NCBI GenBank assembly: GCA_947085045.1
Contig: CAMTUU010000008.1
Location: 124,001 to 188,000, forward strand
Reading direction: 5' to 3'
From: Pseudolysinimonas_A sp947085045
GTDB lineage: Bacteria > Actinomycetota > Actinomycetes > Actinomycetales > Microbacteriaceae
Length of the DNA stretch: 64,000 nt
Part shown: piece by piece, positions 16,166-23,598 of the stretch
Numbering within the stretch: position 1 is the first letter of the stretch
Layout of the letters: each line of letters opens with the position of its first letter
Notes under the pieces: generated by a model
Told to the model about the DNA's origin: nothing
Seen by the model: only the letters and a program-made list of their open reading frames with translations
Database searches by the model: none
Made by a program: the position numbers and the translations under genes

Positions 16166-18751
16166 ATGGTCGAAGGACGCAACAGCATCGCTTTCGCCCC
16201 ACGTCTCGGCCCGAGCGTGAGCCCCCGGCTGCGGCTCCAGGAGCGACTGGACGACCTGGATGCGCATCCGCTCGTGATCCTCCGCGCCGCCGCCGGCGGG
16301 GGCAAGTCCACCGCGCTCGCGGCGTGGGCCTCGCGCGCCGATCGACCCGGCGTCTGGGTCACTCTCGGTCCTGCCGACGGCGGCCGGCTGGCCTTCTGGC
16401 GTCGTCTCGTGACGACCATCCTCGACACGGGCGCCGCTCCCGCCGGCGGGATCCTGGGCGACCTCGTGCTCTCTGGCGAGATCGCCGAGCAACTGCCCTC
16501 CGCCCTGCTGCGCGCCTTCGCCGACTTGCCTGATCGCTTCCTGATCGTCATCGACGACTACCACGTCGTGGCCGACGACCAGGTGCACGACGACCTCCAG
16601 CGCCTGCTCGAGGCGGGTGCCCACGTCGATTTCCGGCTCGCGACCCGCGCGGCGACTCCGTTCGAACGCGCCGACCGGTTGGCTCGGCTCGACGCTCGCG
16701 TCATCGGCCCCACGGAGCTCGCGTTCGACCGCGCCGAGACGCGTTCCGCCGCCGTTTCGGCCGGCCTCGACGAGCCGAGCGCCGACTCCCTCCACGACAC
16801 CTTCGGCGGGTGGCCGCTCGCGATCCAGACGACTCTCGTCGAGCGGGAGGCCCATCCCGCCGCCTCCGCCACCGACGTCCTCGAGCGCGTGCTCACCCTC
16901 GGCCTCCCCGAGCTGCTCGTCGACGCCGTCGACTCCGACTACCTGACTTTTCTGCTGCGAACCTCCCTGCCGGCGCGGTTCACCGCCGAGCTCGCCGCGG
17001 CGCTCGGCGGCAGCCGCTCGGCGGAGTTGCTCGAGCGGGCGGAGTTCGACGGCTTCGGAACGTGGCTCGACGACGGCGCGCGAACGGAGTTCGCCTACCA
17101 GCCGCACCTGCGCCGCCATCTGCTCGGCGAACTGCGGCGACGCCTCCCGGCAGAGCTGGACGGGTTGCGGTCGAGCTACGGCCACGAGCTGCTGCGCCAA
17201 CGCGACGGCTTCGGCGCGATGCAGCAATTCGCCGCGATCGGCGACTGGGATGCCGTGACGCGTGCCGTGCGCACCCACTACGCCGACCTCATCCAGTCCC
17301 ACCCCGCCAAGCTGCCCGAACTGCTGCGCGAGATCCCGCCCGCGACGTTGCGTCGTCAGCCGATCCTGCTCGCGCTGTCGGCGATCACCGAGTACGCCCG
17401 CCCCGGCATCACGCGCTCCCGCCTCCAGCACCTCGCGAGCCTCGCCGTCGCCCTGCTCCAGGCGCGACTCGGGATGGGCGAAGCCGTCGACCGCGTGGTG
17501 CTTCTGCTGGCCCTGCTCGGCACCCAGAGGATCAGCGGGCAGTACGAGCAGTCGGTCGCGACCGCCGAGCGGTTGATCAGCACGGCGTCGGCGCTCGGTG
17601 AGGAGCAGTGGCGCGAGCTGGCCGGAGTCGCACCTCGCCTGTGGCCCCACGTCGCCACGACGATGCTCTACGACGGACAGCTGCGCCGGGCCGCCCTGCT
17701 CGGCGAGGTGGGGGAACGCGCCGCGTCCGACCTCGACCGGCCGTGGTCGGACGTCCACGCCAACGGTCTTCGGCTCTTCGCGCTCGCCGAGCTCGGCGAT
17801 CGCCGTGAGCTGACTCCGCTGCTCGAGCGCGCCGCATCTCGGAGCCGCCCCTACGGCTGGCGCGGCACCTACCCGGCGGCGGGGTACCACTTCGCCGAAG
17901 CCCTCGAGGCCCTCGAGCGCTTCGACGGCGAGCGGGCCCGCGCCGAGGTCGACGCACTGGCACCCCACGAGTCCACCATCGAGCACTGGCCGATCATCGC
18001 CAGGATCCGCGCGCTCGGCTCGCTCACCGAGGGTGACGCGTTCGCCGGGCTCGCCCGCCTCGACCGGGACGTCGCCGATCACGACGACCGGCCGGCGACC
18101 AGCCGGACGATGGTGGCCGCTCTCGCCGGCACGCGCGCCGATCTGCTGCTCGCCATCGGAGAGCCGATGCGCGCCCGCGCCGACATGCGGCGCCTGCGCC
18201 GCGGCCCGGAGTCGACGCTCCCCGCCTCCCGGGTCGCTCTCGCCCTCGGCAAGACCGAGCCGGCGATCGCGCTGGCGTCGGAGATCGCCTGGGCGGCCGA
18301 CTGCGGACCGCGACCGAAGGCGGAGGCGTTCCTGCTGCTCGCGGTGGGGGCATCCCGGGTGGGACGCACGAAGGAGGCGCGTGAGGCGGCGACGCGTGCC
18401 GTCGAACTGCTCGAGATGGACGGCCTGCGCCGGCCGCTGATGATGGTGCCGCGCGCCGACCTCGAACCGCTGCTGCACGACATCGGCGCCGCGGCGCTGC
18501 TCGTCGGCGTTCCGCGGGCCTTCCCCGATGCGGCACCCGTCGATCTACTCACGCCGGCGGAACGGCGGGTTCTCGCGGTCCTCCAGGGCTCGGCCCGCAC
18601 CGAAGACCTCGCGGCTCAGCTGTATCTCTCCGCGAACACCGTCAAGGTGCACCTCCGCAACGTCTATCGCAAGCTGGGCGTCTCCTCCCGCGACGAAGCA
18701 CTCTCCGTCGGTCACCTCCGGGGACTGCTCGACCCCGACGATCCCGAATGA
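16166..18751 (+). CDS. LAL/MalT-family transcriptional regulator
   Basis: 861 residues, the size of large ATP-binding LuxR regulators. The P-loop AAGGGKST lies at 42-49 within an AAA/NACHT-like ATPase part; FLIVIDDYH (about 130) is the Walker-B-like strand. The middle (about 350-780) is helical and TPR-like. The C-terminal LuxR helix-turn-helix covers about 794-855: LLTPAERRVLAVLQG, then LYLSANTVKVHLRNVYRKLG with the DNA-recognition helix. In this family an inducer and ATP drive oligomerisation and DNA binding. It is the only well-supported plus-strand gene and is divergent from the giant surface-protein gene, which suggests that gene as a target. The ligand is unknown. It ends 1 bp before the convergent MFS gene. 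Confidence 0.9.
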   Translation: MVEGRNSIAFAPRLGPSVSPRLRLQERLDDLDAHPLVILRAAAGGGKSTALAAWASRADRPGVWVTLGPADGGRLAFWRRLVTTILDTGAAPAGGILGDLVLSGEIAEQLPSALLRAFADLPDRFLIVIDDYHVVADDQVHDDLQRLLEAGAHVDFRLATRAATPFERADRLARLDARVIGPTELAFDRAETRSAAVSAGLDEPSADSLHDTFGGWPLAIQTTLVEREAHPAASATDVLERVLTLGLPELLVDAVDSDYLTFLLRTSLPARFTAELAAALGGSRSAELLERAEFDGFGTWLDDGARTEFAYQPHLRRHLLGELRRRLPAELDGLRSSYGHELLRQRDGFGAMQQFAAIGDWDAVTRAVRTHYADLIQSHPAKLPELLREIPPATLRRQPILLALSAITEYARPGITRSRLQHLASLAVALLQARLGMGEAVDRVVLLLALLGTQRISGQYEQSVATAERLISTASALGEEQWRELAGVAPRLWPHVATTMLYDGQLRRAALLGEVGERAASDLDRPWSDVHANGLRLFALAELGDRRELTPLLERAASRSRPYGWRGTYPAAGYHFAEALEALERFDGERARAEVDALAPHESTIEHWPIIARIRALGSLTEGDAFAGLARLDRDVADHDDRPATSRTMVAALAGTRADLLLAIGEPMRARADMRRLRRGPESTLPASRVALALGKTEPAIALASEIAWAADCGPRPKAEAFLLLAVGASRVGRTKEAREAATRAVELLEMDGLRRPLMMVPRADLEPLLHDIGAAALLVGVPRAFPDAAPVDLLTPAERRVLAVLQGSARTEDLAAQLYLSANTVKVHLRNVYRKLGVSSRDEALSVGHLRGLLDPDDPE

Positions 18752-18752
18752 G

Positions 18753-19973
18753 TCAACGTCCTCCGCGGATCGGCAGGACGAGGGCGGCGGAGGCCAGCAT
18801 CCCGATCGCCGCGCAGGCGAACAGCGCGGGGTACCCGCCGAGGACGGTGATCGCGAGGACGGCGAGCAGCGGGCCGACGGCCTGCGCGGCGTTCGTGCCG
18901 AGGTTGTAGAGGCCGAGGCCCAACCCGGCGCCCTGCGCGCCGTCGGGCAGGGTCTCGCTCGCGAGCGCCGTCCCCGCGACCAGCACCGTGCCGAGACTTA
19001 CTCCCAGAGCGACGGCGACCACGACGATCGCCCAGGTCTGCGGGACGACGAGGCCGAGGGTGGCTGCGGCGCCACCCAGCACCCCCGCCACGATGAGGAA
19101 CGGGCGACGTCGGCCGATCCGGTCGCTCGCCCACGCGACGGCGACGATCGTCACGATCACGCTCGCTCCCCCGATGAGGGTGATCAGGCCGAGCAGCTCC
19201 GTCGCCCGGGCCTCCGCGATCGCGAGGTGGTCGGTGATGATGAACAAGAGGTAGCCGTGCACCGCCTGGTACGCGACCCCGAAGGCGAATCGCGAGGCGA
19301 ACAGCCACGCGAACGCCGGGCTGCGCCGCGGGTCGACCACGAACCGCGAGAGGAACCGCCGCCAGGTGAACGGTTCGGGCGCGTCGCCGGGTGCGGCGTC
19401 GCGCACCACCAGCACGAAGGCGAGGACGACGACCACGGTCGCGACCGCGAAGACGCTCGACGCGAGCAGCGGCGTCGCCGACATCCGGCCGGCGAGCACC
19501 ATGCCGAGAGCGCCGCCCCCGATCGCGGCGACTCCGAACACCGCGGCGATGCGCGCGCGGCGCGACGGCGGGTATCGGTCGACGAGGAAGGTCGTCGAGG
19601 CGATGTCGGTGCCGTTGAGGGCGAACTGCCCGATCGCCCAGAGCACCGCGAGTGCGGGAATGGAGTCGGCCGCCCCGAGCGCGGCGACCGCGGCGCCGCC
19701 GACGACGGCGCCGCCGAGCATCCACGGCGAACGCCGACCCCGCCGACCGCGGGTACGGTCGCTGAGAGCGCCGATGAGCGGCTGAGCGAGGGCCGTCACG
19801 CCGAACGAGATCGAGGTCACGACCGCGAGCGCCGCGACCTTCCCCGCCGGGTCGATCCGGGCCACGAGCGTCGGCAGGAGCACCGACAGCACGGCCGCGT
19901 ACGTCGCGAAGAGGACGAGGGTGACGATCCCGAGGCCCCCGGCGAGAGGCACGCCGCTTCCCCGCTCCCCCAC
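18753..19973 (-). CDS. Major facilitator superfamily transporter
   Basis: 406 residues with twelve hydrophobic segments, the MFS layout. The loop between helices 2 and 3 carries GALSDRTRGRRGRRSPW, matching the MFS signature GxLaDrxGRrp, and a second such loop (WASDRIGRRRPFL) lies in the C-terminal half. Drug or sugar efflux is possible; the sequence does not show the substrate. The GTG at 19973 (VGERGSG) is chosen because the stretch upstream is Pro/Arg-rich and not protein-like. It converges with the LAL regulator gene, the stop codons lying 1 bp apart. Confidence 0.88.
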   Translation of the reverse strand: MGERGSGVPLAGGLGIVTLVLFATYAAVLSVLLPTLVARIDPAGKVAALAVVTSISFGVTALAQPLIGALSDRTRGRRGRRSPWMLGGAVVGGAAVAALGAADSIPALAVLWAIGQFALNGTDIASTTFLVDRYPPSRRARIAAVFGVAAIGGGALGMVLAGRMSATPLLASSVFAVATVVVVLAFVLVVRDAAPGDAPEPFTWRRFLSRFVVDPRRSPAFAWLFASRFAFGVAYQAVHGYLLFIITDHLAIAEARATELLGLITLIGGASVIVTIVAVAWASDRIGRRRPFLIVAGVLGGAAATLGLVVPQTWAIVVVAVALGVSLGTVLVAGTALASETLPDGAQGAGLGLGLYNLGTNAAQAVGPLLAVLAITVLGGYPALFACAAIGMLASAALVLPIRGGR

Positions 19974-20046
19974 CTGTCCATCCTGCCACCGCGCGGTCGC
20001 GGTCTCCGCCGCTCGCGGGCGGCGAGCAGCCCGTCGATACCTCGAC

Positions 20047-21210
20047 TCAGGCCGTGGCGTCCCAGGCTTGGGCGAACCGTTCGGCCAGGCCGGGGAAGGC
20101 CTGCTCGGCGGACGCGCCCTCCGGCGAGACCTCGCCGCCCGCGATGCGCGCCCAGGTCGTCTTCTTCTCTTGGGCATCGAACGACCGCAACTCGAGGGAG
20201 ATGGTTCCGCCCAGCCCCGAGTCGCGCAGGGTGGCGACGAATGCGGCGAGTTCGGCATCCGTCGGTTCGGGGTCGAGCGTCACTGCGAGCTCCCCGGCCG
20301 CGTGGTCGATCGCGACGACGGCCGGAAGCACGGCGAGTGCGGGCAGCAGGGTGCGGAACGGATCGTCCGCACCCAGCAGGTCGGTGGCGACCGACACGTC
20401 GCCGGCCGTCCAGACGGTCCGTACCGGCTCTGCGAGAGTGGCGAGCGCGATATCGCTGGCCGAGGTCCAGGACTCCGCCGACCCCGTCACCCGGATCGTC
20501 GTCGGGAGCTTGCTGAAGACGACGGCGGTGACGTCAGGCGCCGAGACGATCGCGCGCACGAACGGGATGCGAGCCTCGGTGAAGGTGGGCAGGAGCCCGA
20601 CCACGGGCCCGACGTGGACGAACAGGTCGTCGACCGGGATGACGGGGGCCAGCGTCTCGCCGACCACCCGGGTCGCGTCGACGACATCCACCGAGGCCGG
20701 GACCCAGGCTCGAGCCTTGAGGCCGCTGCTGCCTTCGGTCAGTTCGACCGAGACCGTGCCGTCCGGGTAGGTCTGCTGGAAGAGCGCTGCGGCGTCCACG
20801 GCGGCGGACGGGAAGGGCTTCGCCGTCGTCACGTAGACCTGCGTGACGGCGCCGTAGTCGCTGGTCCGGCTCTGCTCGATCACCAACCGTTGCGGGGAGT
20901 CGAAGTCGTCCATTGCGGCGTGGAAGTCGGCGGCGGTCTCGAACACGTCGGCGAGATCGGTGCTGCCGTCGGCTCTGAGTGCGTCCACCGAGATCGCCCC
21001 GACGCGCGGATCGTTGCGCAGCCAGACCACCGGATCGACGATCTTCGCGGAGTCGAGCCCCGGGGCGTGGCTCCAGCGGTCGTCGCCGGCGTGGACCTCG
21101 ACGTCGAGGGCGAGCGTCCAGTCGAAGGGCGCTTCGAGGTACTCGCCGATCGCGCGGGGGGACGACGAAAGAACCTCCTTCAGGATCTTGGTCACCTTGC
21201 CGGCGCCCAC
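20047..21210 (-). CDS. Hypothetical protein whose start lies in a tuf-tail copy
   Basis: 387 residues in the longest frame, no family recognised. After residue 12 the sequence is a normal-looking soluble protein (EVLSSSPRAIGEYLEAPF, then DWTLALDVEVHAG), mixed alpha/beta, with no signal peptide or membrane segment. The first 11 residues, VGAGKVTKILK, are identical to the end of EF-Tu because the gene start lies in a 40-bp exact copy of the tuf 3' end (21178-21217), in the same frame. AAGGAGG, which would make a good ribosome-binding site, lies right after that copy, but no ATG, GTG or TTG follows at a useful distance, so either the fused GTG is used or the 5' end of an older gene has been lost. 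Read it as a possibly 5'-truncated or fused gene. Confidence 0.6.
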   Translation of the reverse strand: MGAGKVTKILKEVLSSSPRAIGEYLEAPFDWTLALDVEVHAGDDRWSHAPGLDSAKIVDPVVWLRNDPRVGAISVDALRADGSTDLADVFETAADFHAAMDDFDSPQRLVIEQSRTSDYGAVTQVYVTTAKPFPSAAVDAAALFQQTYPDGTVSVELTEGSSGLKARAWVPASVDVVDATRVVGETLAPVIPVDDLFVHVGPVVGLLPTFTEARIPFVRAIVSAPDVTAVVFSKLPTTIRVTGSAESWTSASDIALATLAEPVRTVWTAGDVSVATDLLGADDPFRTLLPALAVLPAVVAIDHAAGELAVTLDPEPTDAELAAFVATLRDSGLGGTISLELRSFDAQEKKTTWARIAGGEVSPEGASAEQAFPGLAERFAQAWDATA

Positions 21211-21217
21211 GGTGCGG
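21178..21217. repeat. 40-bp exact copy of the tuf 3' end
   Basis: Identical, base for base, to 22329-22368, which encodes the last 13 or so codons of tuf up to but not including the stop codon. Both are in the same orientation. In this copy the stop codon is replaced by GAG and the frame runs on into the hypothetical gene. Confidence 0.92.
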
Positions 21218-21230
21218 GTCTGCTGAGTGC

Positions 21231-21258
21231 GGCCCGGCGCCCGAGGGGGCCGGGCGCC
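21231..21258 (-). terminator. GC hairpin after vapC
   Basis: GGCGCCC and GGGCGCC pair (7 bp, 9-nt loop), with an alternative pairing GCCCGGC / GCCGGGC. It starts 5 nt past the vapC stop codon and ends the toxin-antitoxin transcript before the tuf-tail copy. No U-run. Confidence 0.55.
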
Positions 21259-21263
21259 ACCAG

Positions 21264-21656
21264 CTAGCGCGGCGCGACGACCGCGATCCCGTGGGATCGG
21301 GCAGCATCGCCAAGGCGGTCGTCGTAGGTCACCATTCCCGCAAGGTCATCGCCGAGCTCCAGCGCCGAAGCGGTATGGAGGGCGTCCAGAGTCCGCAACG
21401 CCGATGGGCCGAGCTGACCCGCCGCTTCGAACGTCGCGGTGCGCACGCCGATGAGGGTCACCGAATCGAGCACAAGCCGAGCCTGCACAGCCCGGTCACC
21501 GGCTCCCCTGCGCACCGCGCGCAGCAGTTCGGTGCGCGCGAGATCAGACGAAACGAGTTCGGGGCGCTCGGTCCGGATCCAGGCTCGCAGCGCTTCGGTC
21601 TCGGCCTCGGCGACCACCAGTTTCACGAGTGCCGAGGTGTCGAGGTAGAAGATCAC
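21264..21656 (-). CDS. vapC: VapC-type PIN-domain ribonuclease toxin
   Basis: 130 residues, the normal VapC size. The PIN-domain acidic residues are all visible: Asp6 in FYLDTSALVK, Glu44 in ARTELLRAV, Asp91 in RTLDALHTA and Asp112/113 in VTYDDRL. VapC toxins are Mg-dependent endoribonucleases that cut tRNA or rRNA until bound by VapB. The GTG start overlaps the antitoxin stop as GTGA, the usual translational coupling. Both genes sit between two tuf-derived fragments, which suggests the cassette moved or recombined into the region. The RNA target cannot be read from the sequence. Confidence 0.92.
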   Translation of the reverse strand: MIFYLDTSALVKLVVAEAETEALRAWIRTERPELVSSDLARTELLRAVRRGAGDRAVQARLVLDSVTLIGVRTATFEAAGQLGPSALRTLDALHTASALELGDDLAGMVTYDDRLGDAARSHGIAVVAPR

Positions 21657-21925
21657 AGCGAGTCGGCATCCCGCATCGCGGCGAGCTCGGCGGACAGGTC
21701 GGGCCCCGACTCGGGTTCAGGCAGATGCCGGATGTCGCGTCGGGCAGGGCGCGCGATTCCGGCGTCGAGGAGGCGCCGAAGCGGTGAGGAGGCGATCGGC
21801 GCCAACTGTGCGACCGGGCGCCCGCGGTCTGTGATCGTCACCGTCTCGCCGGCAGCGGCCTCCGAGACGACGGCAGACGCGTTTTGCTTCAGGGCACGGA
21901 TCCCGACGGCTCGCATGTGCTTCAT
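21653..21925 (-). CDS. Phd/YefM-type antitoxin partner of VapC
   Basis: 90 residues. The N-terminal half has the Phd/YefM fold pattern: MRAVGIRALKQNASAVVSE, then GETVTITDRGRPVAQLAP; the C-terminal half (RDIRHLPEPESGPDLSAEL) is the flexible, acidic toxin-binding tail. Such antitoxins bind their own promoter as dimers and neutralise the toxin. The start may be 21925 (MKHMRAV) or 21916 (MRAV); a longer frame to 21988 runs into a tuf fragment and is not believed. The promoter is probably within the 35 bp upstream, near TTCTACAATGA, but is not certain. Confidence 0.88.
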   Translation of the reverse strand: MKHMRAVGIRALKQNASAVVSEAAAGETVTITDRGRPVAQLAPIASSPLRRLLDAGIARPARRDIRHLPEPESGPDLSAELAAMRDADSL

Positions 21926-21958
21926 TGTAGAACATATCGGGAGTGCAGCGAAGAGCGA

Positions 21959-21985
21959 TGTCGCCGGGCATGACATCTCGGTGCC
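21959..21985. repeat. 27-bp tuf fragment with one deleted base
   Basis: Matches tuf 22445-22472 over 28 aligned positions with a single missing base and no other difference. In tuf this part encodes GTEMVMPGD; here the frame is broken. It has the same orientation as tuf and lies on the far side of vapBC from the 40-bp tuf-tail copy. Confidence 0.8.
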
Positions 21986-22018
21986 CAAACTCTGTGCGTC
22001 CCACCCCCGATGAAACTC

Positions 22019-22195
22019 CTAGGGTTCGAGCTCTCGTTCACGCACGATCGGATCAGCAGTTGGGTGGGGGAACGGGCGGGCGACAGCCGCCGTCGGATTA
22101 GTGTGCACCAGATCCGCCGACGAGAACGGGGCAACACCGGACATCGCGACTCGGAGTGCCTCTCGGGCCTGCCGCTCCCTGTCATCGGTCGTCAT
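22019..22195 (-). CDS. Possible 58-residue small protein
   Basis: A short frame from ATG to TAG beginning MTTDDRERQAREALRVAMSG, with a charged helical N-terminus and a Pro/Ala-rich remainder ending RERELEP. The amino-acid composition is more protein-like than in other frames of this gap, but there is no good ribosome-binding site and no family is recognised. It may be a remnant of a longer gene. The rest of the 400-bp stretch between vapB and tuf holds only the tuf fragment and the tuf terminator. Confidence 0.25.
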   Translation of the reverse strand: MTTDDRERQAREALRVAMSGVAPFSSADLVHTNPTAAVARPFPHPTADPIVRERELEP

Positions 22196-22279
22196 GTTCC
22201 GAGACTTCTAGCTGCAGGCGGCGGCGTCAAGCACATTCGAGTCGCCCGGGATCTCGCTGCTAGGCACCGATCACGACGG

Positions 22280-22307
22280 AAGGGCCGGACCTCGCGGTCC
22301 GACCCTT
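22280..22307 (-). terminator. Terminator of the str operon after tuf
   Basis: AAGGGTCGGACC pairs with GGTCCGGCCCTT (12 bp with one G-U pair, 4-nt loop) 19 nt past the tuf stop codon. It is the expected end of the rpsL-rpsG-fusA-tuf transcript. Confidence 0.8.
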
Positions 22308-22325
22308 TCGTGTGAATCCGAAGGA

Positions 22326-23519
22326 CTACTTCAGGATCTTGGTCACCTTGCCGGCGCCCACGGTGCGGCCACCCTCACGGATGGCGAAGCCGAGGCCCTC
22401 CTCCATGGCGATGGGCTGGATCAGCTCGACCGTCATGTCGGTGGTGTCGCCGGGCATGACCATCTCGGTGCCGTCGGGCAGCGTGATGACGCCGGTGACG
22501 TCGGTGGTGCGGAAGTAGAACTGGGGACGGTAGTTGCCGTAGAACGGGTTGTGACGGCCACCCTCATCCTTCGACAGGATGTACGCGGTGCCCTCGAACT
22601 GGGTGTGCGGCGTGACCGACCCCGGCTTGACGACGACCTGACCACGCTCGACATCCTCGCGCTTGGTGCCGCGGAGGAGCAGACCACAGTTCTCGCCGGC
22701 CCAGGCCTCGTCGAGCTGCTTGTGGAACATCTCGATACCCGTGACCGTGGTCTTCTGCGTCGGGCGGATGCCGACGATCTCGACCTCGGAGTTGATGGCG
22801 AGGGTGCCACGCTCGGCGCGGCCCGTGACGACGGTTCCACGACCGGTGATCGTGAAGACGTCCTCGATCGGCATCAGGAACGGCTTGTCCTTGTCGCGCA
22901 CCGGGTCGGGCACGTTGTTGTCCACGGCCTCCATGAGGTCGAGCACCGACTGGGCCCACTTCTCGTCGCCCTCGAGAGCCTTGAGGCCCGAGACGCGCAC
23001 GACGGGGGCGTTGTCGCCGTCGAAGTCCTGCGACGACAGCAGCTCGCGCACCTCCAGCTCGACGAGCTCGAGGATCTCCTCGTCGTCGACCATGTCCGAC
23101 TTGTTCAGCGCGACCAGCAGGTACGGCACGCCGACCTGCTTGGCGAGCAGCACGTGCTCACGCGTCTGAGCCATCGGGCCGTCGGTGGCGGCGACCACGA
23201 GGATCGCCCCGTCCATCTGAGCGGCACCGGTGATCATGTTCTTGATGTAGTCGGCGTGGCCGGGAGCGTCGACGTGCGCGTAGTGGCGCTTCGGCGTCTC
23301 GTACTCGACGTGCGAGATGTTGATGGTGATGCCGCGCTGGCGCTCCTCGGGAGCGGAGTCGATCGACGCGAAGTCGCGCACGACGTTGACCGACGACGGG
23401 TACTTGTCGGCGAGCACCTTCGAGATCGCCGCGGTGAGCGTCGTCTTGCCGTGGTCGACGTGACCGATCGTTCCGATGTTGACGTGCGGCTTGTTCCGCT
23501 CGAACTTGGCCTTGGCCAC
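22326..23519 (-). CDS. tuf: Elongation factor Tu
   Basis: 397 residues, complete. EF-Tu brings aminoacyl-tRNA to the ribosome with GTP. The G1 motif GHVDHGKT is at 19-26, followed by DAPGH (G3) and NKSD (G4); the beta-barrel domains II and III end in GGRTVGAGKVTKILK. It starts at a GTG with a GAGGAGG ribosome-binding site. It follows fusA by 79 nt and ends the str operon. Its 3' end is copied at 21178-21217 and an internal piece at 21959-21985, which is unusual, since most Actinobacteria carry a single tuf. Confidence 0.99.
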   Translation of the reverse strand: MAKAKFERNKPHVNIGTIGHVDHGKTTLTAAISKVLADKYPSSVNVVRDFASIDSAPEERQRGITINISHVEYETPKRHYAHVDAPGHADYIKNMITGAAQMDGAILVVAATDGPMAQTREHVLLAKQVGVPYLLVALNKSDMVDDEEILELVELEVRELLSSQDFDGDNAPVVRVSGLKALEGDEKWAQSVLDLMEAVDNNVPDPVRDKDKPFLMPIEDVFTITGRGTVVTGRAERGTLAINSEVEIVGIRPTQKTTVTGIEMFHKQLDEAWAGENCGLLLRGTKREDVERGQVVVKPGSVTPHTQFEGTAYILSKDEGGRHNPFYGNYRPQFYFRTTDVTGVITLPDGTEMVMPGDTTDMTVELIQPIAMEEGLGFAIREGGRTVGAGKVTKILK

Positions 23520-23598
23520 TGTGGTCCTCCTCAGGACTGATTTCGGTTTACTACTTTACGGGTGTTGCGGAAGGCCGGGTGACGATGCCACCCGCAGG

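Noticed and set aside
21653..21988. Longer vapB start (MGTEMSCPATS)
   Set aside because: The added residues come from a frameshifted tuf fragment and there is no suitable ribosome-binding site; the normal Phd/YefM start is at 21925 or 21916.
21178..22368. tuf repeats as attachment sites of an integrative element
   Set aside because: No integrase, recombinase or replication gene lies between the repeats, the enclosed piece is only about 1.1 kb, and the second fragment is internal to tuf, so a decayed duplicate fits better.
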